Shown piece after piece: positions 1 to 11,563 of a stretch of 62,000 nt of DNA. The notes under the pieces are model-generated. The model had not been told where the DNA came from. It saw nothing but the letters and a program-made list of their open reading frames with translations, and made no database searches. Numbering within the stretch: the stretch's first letter is position 1; each line of letters opens with the position of its first letter. Source of the stretch: Zygnema cylindricum (lineage: Eukaryota > Streptophyta > Zygnematophyceae > Zygnematales > Zygnemataceae); NCBI GenBank assembly GCA_037447655.1, contig JBBHKE010003409.1:196567-258566 (forward strand). The letters are read 5' to 3'. Made by a program: the position numbers and the translations under genes.

Positions 1-39
1 GCGTTTTAATCTTATTTTTAATGAAGGTGTTTTTTGTTG

Positions 40-3000
40 TACGCCTTTGGATGGATCATGCCTCCATGCATATGTGCAAGGATAAGAGGTGGTTCACTTA
101 ATTGAGGAAAATTCCATAAGTTGAGATATAGTATGAAGATGGTAGAGTAGAAACCACAAGTCTTGTTGGATCTGTTGACTTAATGTTTATAGTTGATGGG
201 AAGGCCTCAATTTTTATACTCTCAAATGTTCTTTACATCCCACAGCTAAGTAAAAATCTTGTCCCAACATCTGTACTAGATGACAAAGATTTTGAAACAG
301 GAACTAGGAAAAGAATCTTCACAACTACACCGTGAATCGCTATTAGCGTATTGAAATAGATAGCGTAATGAAACAAATAGCGTTTTTACGCTAATTGGGC
401 ATGTTGTTTTTTGTGGAAGTAATTTTTATTCTAATTTTGCGTATACTCTAATTTGTTAACTGCTTTGTAAACAATTTCGGTGCAGAATATCTCCACACTA
501 TAATATGTGGATGTACGGAATTGTTCAAATCGTACGCCGTTGCGTTTTTTTGACATCTGCGAATGTCGGAAAATATTTAAGCAATTACATGTTAGCGCGA
601 CTACAGGACAGCGTGAATATTTTTTCTGTACTTTTCTACTTGAAAAAGTACAAAAAAGTATGAATTTGACAGACCATACACCACACTATTTATATTAGAG
701 TCATGAATCCTATTTAGTGGGCTACCTCAAATAACGTGCATAAACATTTAGAATGTTTAATTTTATTTGAGAATTGCCAAAAAAACAGGGTACCTCAATT
801 AGCGTTCAACACGCTAATAGCGATTCAGGGTTTAGCTTTGATGATGAGGTTTATTTCATAGCTGAGAAAGGAAGTCAAGGAATGTTTAGAGTTGTACTTT
901 GTAATGAAAAGAGTGTTCAATATTTGTGTGAAAGTGATATGATGTTATGGCACAAAAGGTTGGGGCATGTGCATCTAGATAGACTAAAAGAAATGAAGAA
1001 AAAAAAAAGTGGATGGGATTAAGTTTGGCGATAATGAAACTTCAGATGATTGCAGTGAGTGTACTCAAGTAAAGATTAATAGACTTCCAATCCCAAAAGC
1101 ATCCACATTTGGAAGAGAGAAAGTATTAGATCTAATACACACTGATTTTTGGGGAACTGCCAAGTATGCTTTACATGGGGGAAAAAGATATATGCTAACT
1201 ATAACGGATGATTGGTCCTGATACACTAAGGTATATTTTCTCAAACATAAGTAAGAAGTATTAGGATACTTCAAAGAATACAAAGTATAGAGTGAAAAAC
1301 TAAATGAGACCTCAATAAAAAAAATAAAAAGTGATAATGGGAAAGAATACACCTCAAGGAAGTTTGAAGAATTTCTTAAAAGGGAAGGAATTCATCATGA
1401 AAAAACTGTCCCTTTCAATCCAGAACAAAATGGAGTAGAAGCAAGAGGAATATGTCAGTATGGTAACTGATAATTGCATAGGAATGCAGTTTTGGGCCGA
1501 GTCTATGAACTACGCTAACTTATTCAAAAACAGAGTCTTAACTTCGGCAAATAAAGAGGAAACTCCATATGAGAGATGGACAGGAAGAAAACCGGATTTG
1601 TCTAGCTTGGGTGTTCATAAGCCAAGTCTATAGATTAGATTCAAATAAAGCTAAATGGAAGCTAGAGGGAAGAGGGAAAGCGAGATATCTTGTAGGATAT
1701 GATGAGAGCATTAAAAGATACCAAGTGTATGATCTGAAATATAAAGATATAATCTTAGTAAAACACATGGTAGTGATGAATGAAGGAAGGTCCATTGATC
1801 CATTCAAATATATCAAGGAAGTCAAAATCAAATTTGTACTGGATCAGTTTTCTGACTTTGATCTTGGAATAAATGAGAAGAAAGATGGAGAAAGGGAAGA
1901 ATCTGGGGATTTACCAGGAAAGAACACCATACGAGAAAACGCCTCAATACGAAGTGGAAATCGATGAAGCACTTGATGAGACACCGGAATTGAGAGAAAA
2001 GTGAAACGAAATTCGAGGATGCCTTCCATACCAGCGTAAGATTTTGAAGGGGGAAGAAGAAGTAGCAAACGGATTGAAGAAAGACAAGTGAATAACCAGC
2101 TCCCAAAGACGTCTCACTCAGATGAGCCCCAAACATAGTTCGAGGCCATAAACACTCCAAAAAGTAGCCGATAGATAACTGCCATAAATGAGGAAATGGC
2201 TTCCATTATGGAAGCCAATACATGGGAGTTGGTAGATTGTCCTCCGGACCAACAATCAATTGGATGTAAATGGGTTTTTAAACTTAAGCTAAACCCATAT
2301 AATAACATTGAGAGATACAAGGCTAGAGTGGTTGCTGAAGGTTACATTCCGAAAGAGGGAATAGACTATGAAGAAACCTTTGCACTAGTAGTCAGATTTC
2401 ATTCAGCCATAATCCTCTTAAGTTTAGTTGCAGTAGAGGAGATGGAAATACACCAAATGGATATCAAAATCGCCTTCTTACACAGAGAATTGGATAAAGA
2501 AATTTACGTGAGGCAGCCGGAAGGATTCGTGGAAAGTGGGGAAGAAAACAAGGTGTGGAAACTGATAAAATCACTTTATGGCCTTGAGTAGGCTCCGCGA
2601 CAATGGAATATTAAACTGGAAGAATTTCTGGCTGGTTTGGGGTATATCTTACATATACTTGGTTGATTACGAGAATGGGGTGATATCTATTGCCATTTAT
2701 GTGGACGATTTGTTAGTCTTAAGCAAGTCATTTGATAAGATTAACAAACTGAAACATGATCTTAGAGGTCGGTTTGACATGAAAGGCCTCGGCGAGGCAA
2801 AATACACCGTGGGAATTCAGATGGAGAGTTATAGAGGGAATAGAATAATCAGACTCACTCAGAAAGAAGTTATTGGAAATATGCTAGAAAAGTTTCAGAT
2901 GGATAAAGCAAATGGATGTACTACTCCTATGGATCTAAAGAAAGTCTTCGAGGTTGTTAAGAGGGAGGAGTATTGATTTAATGACGAGATGGATGAGGAA

Positions 3001-3628
3001 GAAAGGTGGTTTATAGAAAAAATTACTTATCGGCAGATTGTAGGCAGTTAAATCTATTTTATGAACTCTACTCTGCCGGATATAGTTGCGTCTTTAGGTG
3101 TCATCGGAAGTTTAAATGAACCCAAAAAGAGAGACTGGGAAGCAGCCAAAAGAGTGATGAGATATCTGGTGGGGACAAGGGAACTGTGGTTGCATTTGGG
3201 AGGGGAGCACACTGACATCACAACTTAGAGTGATGCTTCTTATGGAGATGTGCCCCCAAGGCGGTGTACGACTGGATATGTGTTGGAAGTTGGAGAAATT
3301 AGTTGCTTAGTCCACTATGGAGGAAGAGTACATGGCTTCCTGTGCTGCCACGAAAGAATTAATGTGGGTGAAATCTCTTCTTGAAGAACCTGGGTTCATG
3401 AAGTGTTGTTATCTCTATTGCAACTAATCCGAACCATCACTTCAAAGCTAAACATATGGATATTAGACTAAGTTTTGTTAGAGAGAAGGTTGAAAATAAA
3501 ATCATTAAAATGGTTCATTAATCAAATAAAGAAATGATTGCGGGCATGATGACAAAACTAGTGCCTTCTCCTAAATTATTTTTTTGCAGAGAAAATTGTG
3601 GATTAAAATTGAAAAGTGATTAGCAATT
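40..3628 (+). pseudogene. Copia A pol remnant (protease, integrase, RT, RNase H)
   Basis: The DNA near 50-80 encodes a decayed copy of the protease stretch that reads WIIDSGASMHMC in the sister elements. After the inserted element come the pre-integrase zinc finger (WHKRLGHVHLDRL near 948, then CSECTQVK near 1050), the start of the integrase core (HTDFWGT near 1140), RT ([20 protein letters not shown] near 2270, YVDDLLVLSK near 2700) and RNase H pieces to about 3560. At least ten breaks interrupt the frame, including TGA near 1219 and TAG near 2587. It cannot give a functional polyprotein. Confidence 0.88.
328..832. mobile_element. 505-bp MITE with ~25-bp terminal inverted repeats, inserted in copia A
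   Basis: The left end CACCGTGAATCGCTATTAGC is mirrored at the right end (811-832) with two visible mismatches. TA dinucleotides flank both ends (326-327 and 833-834), as for Tc1/mariner-type insertions. Removing it rejoins the copia coding region (IFTT..FDDEVYF), so the boundaries are supported by the host element. It encodes no transposase; the 63-residue frame inside is not convincing. Confidence 0.82.
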
Positions 3629-3685
3629 AAGGGGGGTGTTGAAAATGTGTAATTAATAGTTTACTTCTATATTTTAGTTAGACTT

Positions 3686-3712
3686 TAGAGAGAGAGAGAG
3701 AGAGAGAGAGAG
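3686..3712. repeat. (GA)n microsatellite
   Basis: Uninterrupted AG dinucleotides inside the A LTR. Confidence 0.95.
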
Positions 3713-4057
3713 GATCATAGAAATCATGACTGCCTCTTTAGTCGGAAGATGGTAGACTGGAATGAGGACACTACCACAAAGTTGGACTAGTTCGAATTTG
3801 ATCCTGGGTCTTATATAGTTGAGAATAGCCAACCGCCCTATCCGTTAAGTTGTTGTAGAATCGATGCATATATTGTTGTTTTGGAAAGCATTAAATGTGA
3901 GGAAGAGAGAGAATTTCAGGACATAGAATGTTTTTAATAAGTCCGGTTTGGTACGAACGAGAATTAGTGTTACAGTGACTAAGTGAGGAGCACACCGATG
4001 AATACACTCCAGGAACACACGTCAGTATAAGGGAGAATGTATTCCGACATATCCGTC

Positions 4058-4762
4058 TGTTGGTGTACGATTACACCTGAGGACCGAAATGTTGGTGTAC
4101 GATTACACCTGAGGACCGAAATGACACGCGGAGGTTCACCTACGGATCTGAATCTGATATGCGGGCGCCGAACAGAGACCCCCGACAGATGTTGGTCAGA
4201 GGGGACCACGTACACGATGATCCGACGTAGAATACAAAATCCTACGTAGGTGTAAATATTCGTTTAAATAAGTCTTTGTCCTTATTTGATTAGTTTATTA
4301 GTCTAGGATTCCTTTGTTTGACATACCTTGTCATTTCGAGTATACGCACAGTATTAGGTGTGTTAGGGTGTTAGATGTACGGCAGGTATGCCTCCGTACG
4401 TTCAGTAGTGAAGCTTCAGTGTATATGAGTAGGACTTAGTCATTTTTGGAGTTAGGAACAATTTGTATCTACATTTTTTTTTTGGTAATTTTAAATGCGA
4501 ATATCTCACAAATATGTGGGCAAAATTACTTGTAATTATGTGTGTGTGATCGTCATGGTGGTACCTACATTGTAGTAGATTTGCAGAATCTACTACTATG
4601 ATTATAGATTTGCTATTGTGTCTCTGGTTTGTGTTTTATCGACTATTGAAGTTGCTATTTTTCATATCGGTTTTTGTGAAAGCTTCTTGCTTGTTTTCAT
4701 TTTGAGATGATTACACCTACATCTTCATCATCTTCTGTACCAACACTCGTCTCAGAACAACA
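4058..4762 (+). repeat. Solo-LTR-like insert related to the 57024-58088 LTR
   Basis: Around 4390-4470 this segment matches the reverse complement of about 57480-57540, including GTATGCCTCCGTAC and GTAGGACTTAGTCATTT. The right end ..CAGAACAACA resembles the family terminus AACAACA, and the left end begins TGTTGG. A 32-bp unit is tandemly duplicated at the left edge (4058-4089, 4090-4121). I see no clean target duplication, so the exact ends are uncertain. Confidence 0.55.
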
Positions 4763-5420
4763 TATATCGGGTTTGGTAAGTATCTATACGGTTACGCAGA
4801 GGCTAATTCATTTAACGGAACAAATTGAAAAATAAGCGCATGTCAAACGATTCAAACCGTGTAAATATAATTGATCGGAGGGCCGTCGTTGCAGCCGCCA
4901 ACCTGGAATGAACATTTGGCGGCTTTTGGAGATAGCCTCACGCGATGCCACGTGGCGCCACATCATTGGACACCGGAGAAGACGGGAGGATGAACCATAG
5001 CTCCCGATTTGACAGGCGTCACGTGGAAGGCCATGTTGTACAATGGCCGTATAAGAAGTACATCGGCCGATGTACCTTCTCGTACTGTACAATCTTCCTA
5101 TTGGTCTAAGGTTTAGTAGCAGGTAGTTTTGAGTAGGCAGACTAGGCCTTAGTGAAATTTAGGCACCTCTCTCTAAGAGAGCTTGTAACTATAAAGGTCA
5201 TATTTGACTAGCCATAACTTACTGCTCAAGGAAGCAATTTCAGTGATTCTTTTTGCGTTCGGCTCAAGGGAGTTGGGCCCTCACAGAAGTTGAGGGTGGT
5301 CAGAATATTTGTGTGCTAGGATGGTACTTATTCAGTGAGAAAGAGGAAGGGGCAAACATTATCCTAGAGGTCTTATGTACGATGTATACTCTGTGGGCTA
5401 ATGGAGGCCACAGAGTTTCA

Positions 5421-6080
5421 TAAGCATATATATGTAGATGTATATGTACGTGTGTATATATGTAGATGTATGTGTACTTACATATATGTAGAAATATATG
5501 TCTATATATGCAGAAGTATATGCATATATATGTAGAAGTATATGTATTTACATATGTAGAAATGCTATCAGCAAGAAACATATCGCGATAAATCCGATAC
5601 TTATAGTTAGCGGTTATCGAACTGTGACTTCCGATATATTGCTCCGAGATCAACAAATTCTTTATCGGCCATATGTTGCAACATATATAGTACGCTATAT
5701 ATTAGTACTTTGCAACATATTGTATTATATTTTTGACTGTTTATAGCGTGCTATGCCACATACGACAATTTGTTCCATACTCTGCAGAATGTGAGTTTAG
5801 TATGGGCAGTTATCCGTATAACTGTACGGCAAAACTGTAGAACTATCGCCAATAGTTATCGATACCGGTGTTATCGCGATAAAAAAACGACATTATCGGT
5901 CTTTTATCGCGATAACACAAGTAACTATATATTGTGCCATATCGTAAAAAAAGGGCATATCGGTTATAGGCAAAACCCTACCGGTACACAACACTAATAT
6001 ATATGTAGAAGTATATGTATGTATATGTATACATACGTATATGTATATACATATGTAGATGTATATGTATAAATAGATAT
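5421..6080. repeat. Degenerate ATATATGTAGAAGTATATG-type microsatellite, split
   Basis: Repeats of (A)TATATGTAGA(A/T)GTATATGT occupy 5421-5556 and resume at 5997-6080 on the far side of a hAT-like remnant, so that remnant inserted into an existing tract. Confidence 0.8.
5557..5996. mobile_element. hAT-like non-autonomous remnant (440 bp)
   Basis: The right end reads, in reverse complement, TAGTGTTGTGTACCGG, close to the TAGTGTTGGGTATC terminus of the element at 33159-34006. The left part ..TATCAG..CATATCGCGATAAATCCGATA aligns with the left end of that element. TATCGCGATA palindromes recur inside. The left terminus is eroded and I find no convincing 8-bp duplication in the AT-repeat flank. Confidence 0.5.
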
Positions 6081-6639
6081 GTTAGACACAATGTTCATTC
6101 GTTGAAGTACATGAAAAAAATAAATGAACAAGTGAAGAAACAAATATGATTGTGCTTAAAAACACAACAATTGGAACTGGAATGGAATGGAAGTTCGTAT
6201 TATTCGATCCTTTTTCCAAATTACAACAAGTTCCGGGAAAAACCTTTCGAGTTTAACCATAAGTACAATAAAGTACACAAGACGACAAATTCCATTAAAT
6301 GGCCTTTAACTTTTATGTTTTTAGGGTTTTTAGGATCTTCTTATCCTTTTTAGGGTTTTTAAACGGTTTTCTAGTTAAAACAAAGAACAACAACTTCCCA
6401 TCACATATAAAATCACAAAAGTGAAAAACAAGGGAAAAAGAAACATTGAAAGATTTGCCGCAATAATAAATGCTGCGAACAAAAAAACCATATATTATGA
6501 CCTTTGGCAAAAAAAAAAAAAATGTAATATAATAAAAGGAAAAAAGGCGACATCATGTGCAACTACTTTTCAGCTATTTTCCGCCTAAAAAACTGCTCAA
6601 AAGTTGTAAAAAAGAAAAAAGTCTATTGTTAAAAACCCG

Positions 6640-6671
<32 letters not shown>

Positions 6672-6681
6672 AAAAAAAATG

Positions 6682-6712
<31 letters not shown>

Positions 6713-7690
6713 AAAAAAAAAGGTTAATTTTTTTTTTTTGAAAAAAAAGATAAAAAGGAGAAAAGTAAAAAAAAAAAAAAGTAAAAACAGTAAAAAGTAA
6801 TAAACAAAATCGACTCGTAATTTTGCCACTCCTCCCCTTCATCAAAACTAAAGAAAAAAAATAAAATTGACTTAATTAAAAATGAGAAAGAGTTTTTTAG
6901 TGTCAATTTTCTCAATGCACAATATGGGATTCTAAAAACATTCATACGTAATAGTTACGATTTTAATTTTGTCGTAATATCGACAAATTTTATAATTCAA
7001 TATTTTACCGACTTTACCGATAAACATCGATAATCGCCGATAATCGCCAAAACTCGACCCATATTATATTTTCTAAAACAGGCTATATTTGAAATTATAT
7101 AAAAAGTATGAAAAGTACATCTGTATCGTAATTTTAAACCGTATCCAATATTGCCATTAATATAAAATGGCCCTAATATGAAACTCTGGGCATATAACAT
7201 ATGAAGTTATATCCAAAATAACTATCCAAAGAAAATATCTAAAAAAAATAGATAATATAAAACATACTGACAAAATTAAAAAAAACCCGAAAACCCAAAA
7301 CCCAGCCAAAAACCGGAAAAAAAACAGGAACAAAAAAAGGAACAAAAAAGGAACTTTAAAAAAAAATGCAGATCTCTCTCTCTCTCTCCCCCCTCTCTAT
7401 CTCCTCTCTATCTCCTCTCTCTCCTCTCTCTCTTCTTCTCCTCTCTACTCTCCCTCTCTCTCTCTCTCTTCCTCTCCATCTCCCTTTCCCTCGCCCACCC
7501 TCCCTCGACTTGGAATGAGGGAGAGGAGGAGGAGCGAATCCTGGAGTAAGCCGTACCGAGGAGAGAAAAATCAAATCTCTCAGAAACTCTATTTTATTGG
7601 TGATTACAGAGAAATGGTAGATTGAAGGAGGATTTTTAAGAGAGAGAGAGAGGAGAGAGAGAGAAAGTAGGAGAAATTGCGAGTAAGGTA
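6081..7690. other. AT-rich intergenic DNA with poly(A) tracts and CT tract
   Basis: No gene seen. It holds telomere-like TTTAGGGTTTTTAGG pieces (about 6320-6360), long A homopolymers with T-runs (about 6639-6780), TCGATAATCGCCGATAATCG short repeats near 7028, and a CT-rich microsatellite (about 7373-7500). Reading frames here are low-complexity Phe/Lys or Arg/Glu runs. Confidence 0.7.
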
Positions 7691-7691
7691 T

Positions 7692-7695
<4 letters not shown>

Positions 7696-7752
<57 letters not shown>
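7696..7752. repeat. (TA)n microsatellite
   Basis: About 28 uninterrupted AT dinucleotides, continuing imperfectly to about 7775. Confidence 0.95.
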
Positions 7753-7758
<6 letters not shown>

Positions 7759-7775
7759 TATATATATAAATATAT

Positions 7776-9061
7776 GGTAATTTCCTCCACTATCGGTGCG
7801 TGGAATTTTGGATTTTGTTGTTCGCAAGAATGGGAAAGTAGCAACAATGGGAGCTCGAGGAGAAAAAAATGTTTCAAAATTAATCATGGTGGATAATAAA
7901 AGTAAGATTTTTGGATTATACCTTGACATTTTATATAAATATGCATTGTGGTATAAAAGGGTGGTCCTTGTAAATTTTGATAAGTTGGAGAGCATGGTGT
8001 TTGACAATCTAACAAAGGGAGTAAGTCTTAGTGGAAAGGAAGGTGGAAAGAAAGGAAAAGCAATATATGTAGTTTTGCCATGGGCAAAATTCACAAGCAC
8101 TTTTTTTGAAAGACGGATGACTTGTCCAGGCTAAATTATACTTCACGTAACACAGAAATAAATGTTTCTCTTTTCTAGAGGATGAAACACAAACCATACA
8201 ACCTAGGATACACTCATAACAAACAAAAGGCACGCAAGTTGGAGTGACTCGATTTAGGGATACTGTTTAGGATTTGATAAAATCCAGGGAGGCTAACGAA
8301 AATATGGCTAGAAACACATATGATGACTTTGAAAAACGAAATTTATCCTACGTGTTAGAGTACATTGTGTCAATCGGCATATTGACTGAGTGTTATCGTT
8401 ACTTTCAATCGGTTAGGCTCAGTTGTTTGAGTTTTGTATGTCTAAGTTTATGTATTTTCATAGTGTTTCGTGCCACTGTGCTTTTGGTCCAATGCACGAC
8501 TTTGGTTTGGTGAACTGTCGTCTGACTTTGGTTTGGTGAACTGTCGTCTGTGTTATCTCGCACATGTCTCCTTCTCGAATTTGTACTGTGTTGTCTTCTG
8601 TGTTTGTTTTCTTGTGTGTTTATCTTCTTGTTCTATTTACTCTAAGTGTATTGGTAGTGAATTGTCCTCGTGTAATTGCACCGTGTTTGTCTTGTTAAGT
8701 TATCTTTGTTGTGTAGTGTTAGTGGAGCACGTTTTCCGAGCGGTGTTCTTCTGGATATCAAGGTTATGATTAACAACTTCGGAAGAGGTTTGAATGTGTA
8801 AGAGTGAGTGAGGGAAGTACGTGTATTGAGCACATCCGAAATTTTTACCTGTAGCGTCGTGTCTTTGATTTTATACTTTTTAACAAATGAGAAATGCAAG
8901 GTTTCTTCAAACTACATACGGAAAGCTTGAGCTTCAAGTTCTAACTAGTTGACAAGTGTATTGTGATTGTGCAATAATGATTGAGTGTAATTTGACATAT
9001 ATTTCCATTCATGAAACGTAAATGTCAACATGCTTTTTTTTTTTTGCTTAGGGCGCTTTCC
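7776..9061. other. Intergenic DNA, no recognisable gene
   Basis: One 112-codon frame (7796-8134, +) has no motif I recognise and no supporting context. A short tandem duplication of TGGTTTGGTGAACTGTCGTC occurs near 8503-8548. Nothing else stands out. Confidence 0.5.
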
Positions 9062-9415
9062 GAGCACTTTTGGAGCATTTTTATCACTTTGGCCCGCTCA
9101 ACTATTTGTTGCTACTTCCACTAATTTAAAAGCCCTAAAAGACCTAAAAAAACCTTAAAAACCTAAAAAAACCCTAAAAAAACTCTTTACAACACTTTCT
9201 TTACACTTTTGGAGCATTTTGCACTTTGACCTCATAATTGTCTTTTACTTTATCCACTAATTTTAAAAGCCCTAGAACACCCTTAAAATCCCTAAAAACC
9301 TAAGAAATTCTAAAAAACCTTTAAAAAAACCCTTCAATTCTTTTCAAGCACTTTTAGAGGACTTATTTTCACTTTGACCTCAATTCTTCTTTTTTCTTTT
9401 TCCACTCTGAGCAAC
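9062..9415. repeat. Three-copy ~140-bp tandem repeat with telomere-like cores
   Basis: Units start near 9062, 9202 and 9345. Each runs GCACTTTTGGAGCATTTT-like, then CACTTTGACCTCA, then TTTCCACTAATTTTAAAAGCCC; the first two go on to a block rich in CCCTAAAA / ACCTAAAAA. The copies have diverged by substitutions and small gaps. Confidence 0.75.
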
Positions 9416-10360
9416 CATTTTTGAGAGTCATCTACAATTAAAATGTCACGTGTGACATCCAAAGTCCAACGCTAGAAAGGGGAGAGAGGAGGCAGGGAGG
9501 AGAGGGACAGCGACAAAGAAGCAAAGACAAAGAATGCCAAGTGATGGAGAGGGAGAGGGAAGTGGAGGGGGAGGAAGGGACAAATGTTGGTTTTCTAGCT
9601 AGAATCCAACTCAAAAAATATCCTTTCGGGTATGATTTTTTTTTTATCAATTTCTATTAAACAAGGAGGACAAAACATTCCAATAAGCTAACATTTGTTT
9701 CTTCCACTAAAAGAAATTATTTTTGTAAAACCCACGGCAATAAATCAACAAAAAGAAAGGAGAAAAAATTGAAGACATCACAAAAACCCGGAATTGTTTC
9801 ATTCCCTAGTTGGACTCCCTTTATTGATAATCCTACTTTGACTTCATAAATGCTCTGTTTTAACTTAAAAAGGATAAACATGTGAAATCAGGACAAAGGC
9901 CCAAACTCTCAAAATTTTGAGCATTGTTCGCTAACTTTTGAAACATATTTCATTTGTGTGAAATTAACTGGGAACACTATTTGTGGTTATCCTATACAGT
10001 ATATAAGTTTTTTGAAGTATTGTACACATGTAATGCCAGGTTTCCACATATAGCATTTCCAAATAGTTTTCATACTTTTACACTTTGCCTGGTATAGAGA
10101 ACCCAAAAGATTTTGTAAGCCACAATTCTAGGTTTTCATTAAAAAAAATTGCCAACTTCCAAAGTCACCCATTCATTCTAAATCCCTACAAGTCCAAAAA
10201 TATAATAATTTAAACAGACGAATACTTCTTATGAATACAAATGAAGAGAAACATACATATTTTTTTTAGAAAACAAGGGTTTTCGTTCAACTAAGGACAT
10301 GCTTTTTTTGATGTATTTTACGTTAAAGACATACACACCCGTTCGTCGTATTAATTATTG
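9416..10360. other. Intergenic DNA, 3' flank of the fucosyltransferase gene
   Basis: AT-rich with a short GA-rich stretch (9477-9560). No reading frame or repeat I can support. Confidence 0.5.
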
Positions 10361-11563
10361 CTAAGGAAATTCACATATAAAAGAATCTCTAGGATTGGAA
10401 GTGCCAAATCCATACCTTAACCTTTCTATGTCGTGAGTGAAAGTGGAACGTATTGTACCGAAAAAAATAAAAGAATGCACACAAATTAATTTATCTACTT
10501 CCGCTTGAAGAAGCTCTCGTAAAACAGTATCCGCATTCAAAATTGGTAATGCCCATTTCTTATCTCCATTTATTTCGGTTTGTAATTGGACAATTCGTAT
10601 GCGTTGTCCCTCAAAGTTGGTCAAGTTGTCTTTGATATAATTTAGCTGAAGGCGAGCAAATAGGACAAAGAAAAGAAAAAATACAGATTTTGTTAGCAAA
10701 AAAACAGCATAAGAAACCCAAAGGCACCACCAATTTTCAAATGCAAACTAAAGGAACTTCTTAAATCAAAAAGTTTATAACAAAATCTGAAATCTCTTTA
10801 TTCAAAACAAGCAACACCTCTAAGAGCTCCTCCGCACCTCTTCGGCATGGGCGTTTGTCGCAAGAAAAACATTTGTGACGTTGAAGGTTTGTAATTTCTT
10901 TCTTAAACAATCAACAATAACTTCGACCGAATAAAAGAGTTTGGGATTATTCCCGAAAACTTTTTTAAAATCTCCACGACGAAGATGTACTGCCATGAAA
11001 CTCTCTCCTTGAAATACATCTTTTACAAATTCTTTTCCTATTTCTAAAATAGTGTTATCTGGTTGAACCCCGATATTCGAATGGCATTTATCGGATCGTT
11101 TCATTGTGAAGCCACCGAGAGGTATAACTTGGTTATATAAAAACTCTCCCATGAACAAAATTTGGCCTGACAAATTTCCATAGAATATTTGAACTTCATC
11201 CAATGTGAGATCGCTTCGCATATTTGTTGGCTTTTGAGGTTGAGTTGAATTTAAAAACGTGATTCTATCCCAATTTTGAAATGTATAAGTAGGATTTGAA
11301 AAATTCATCGAACTTGGACACGCCTTTTGACAAGTGCAAATAACTTCATCGACGACGATGTCCTTGCGATAAATATTTTGATATTCCTTCACTGTCATAA
11401 TGGTGATGTTTCCGTAACATGACCGAAAATAATCAATGTCGAATAACATATGTCGATCATAATGACGATGTATAAAATGTGAATCCATCGTAATAAGTAA
11501 AGTCCGGTTAAGAGCAGCCGCATATTTTAACGCATTAATAAAACAAAAGACACGATTGCTGGC
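10361..11563 (-). CDS. GDP-fucose protein O-fucosyltransferase, C-terminal two exons
   Basis: Two exons join cleanly. Exon 11563-10838 is preceded by acceptor CTCACAG and ends GCCGAAGAG before GTGCGG. Intron 10837-10646 ends CCTTCAG. Exon 10645-10361 ends in TAG. The first exon carries NALKYAAALNRTLLI near its start, then the donor-sugar motif MAVHLRRGDF, then FLATNAHAEE at the junction. The second holds VDKLICVHSFIFFGT followed by RSTFTHDIERLR, the family's C-terminal S-T-F-T block. HLRRGDF resembles POFUT2-type enzymes, which move fucose from GDP-fucose to Ser/Thr of folded proteins in the secretory pathway. No stop interrupts these exons. The N-terminus, including any signal or anchor, was not located. 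Confidence 0.8.
10646..10837 (-). other. 192-bp GT-AG intron of the fucosyltransferase gene
   Basis: The donor is GAGGTGCGG and the acceptor is a pyrimidine-rich CTATTTGCTCGCCTTCAG. Removing it keeps phase 0 and links ATNAHAEE to LNYIKDNL, as the family alignment expects. Reading through instead meets TAG within five codons. Confidence 0.8.

Larger units (their letters stand above)
1..5420 (+). mobile_element. Ty1/copia retrotransposon A, 5' truncated by window edge
   Basis: The window opens inside the protease region; integrase, reverse transcriptase and RNase H pieces follow in copia order, then a G-rich tract and a 3' LTR. The 5' LTR and gag lie outside the window. Reading frames are broken by many stops, frameshifts and a 505-bp inserted inverted-repeat element, so this is an old dead copy. 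It is clearly related to elements B to E and H but more diverged than any of them. Confidence 0.9.
3637..5420 (+). repeat. 3' LTR of copia A, composite
   Basis: The LTR follows the polypurine tract AAGGGGGG and starts TGTTGAAAATG; it ends ..AGAGTTTCA. The first ~350 bp and the last ~630 bp (4790-5420) align in layout with the ~1-kb LTRs of B to E: ATGGCTGCCT-like start, GCCACGTGGC G-box at 4947-4956, GTAC palindrome at 5049-5085, ATTGG at 5100. The middle (about 4058-4762) looks like an inserted LTR of another family. That explains 1784 bp against ~1000 bp in the others. Confidence 0.75.

Noticed and set aside
6629-6945. Minus-strand Phe/Leu-rich frames that look like membrane proteins
   Set aside because: Encoded by poly(A)/poly(T) tracts.
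7796-8134. 112-codon forward frame with mixed composition
   Set aside because: No recognised motif, no promoter or splice context, adjacent to a TA microsatellite; not enough to call a gene.
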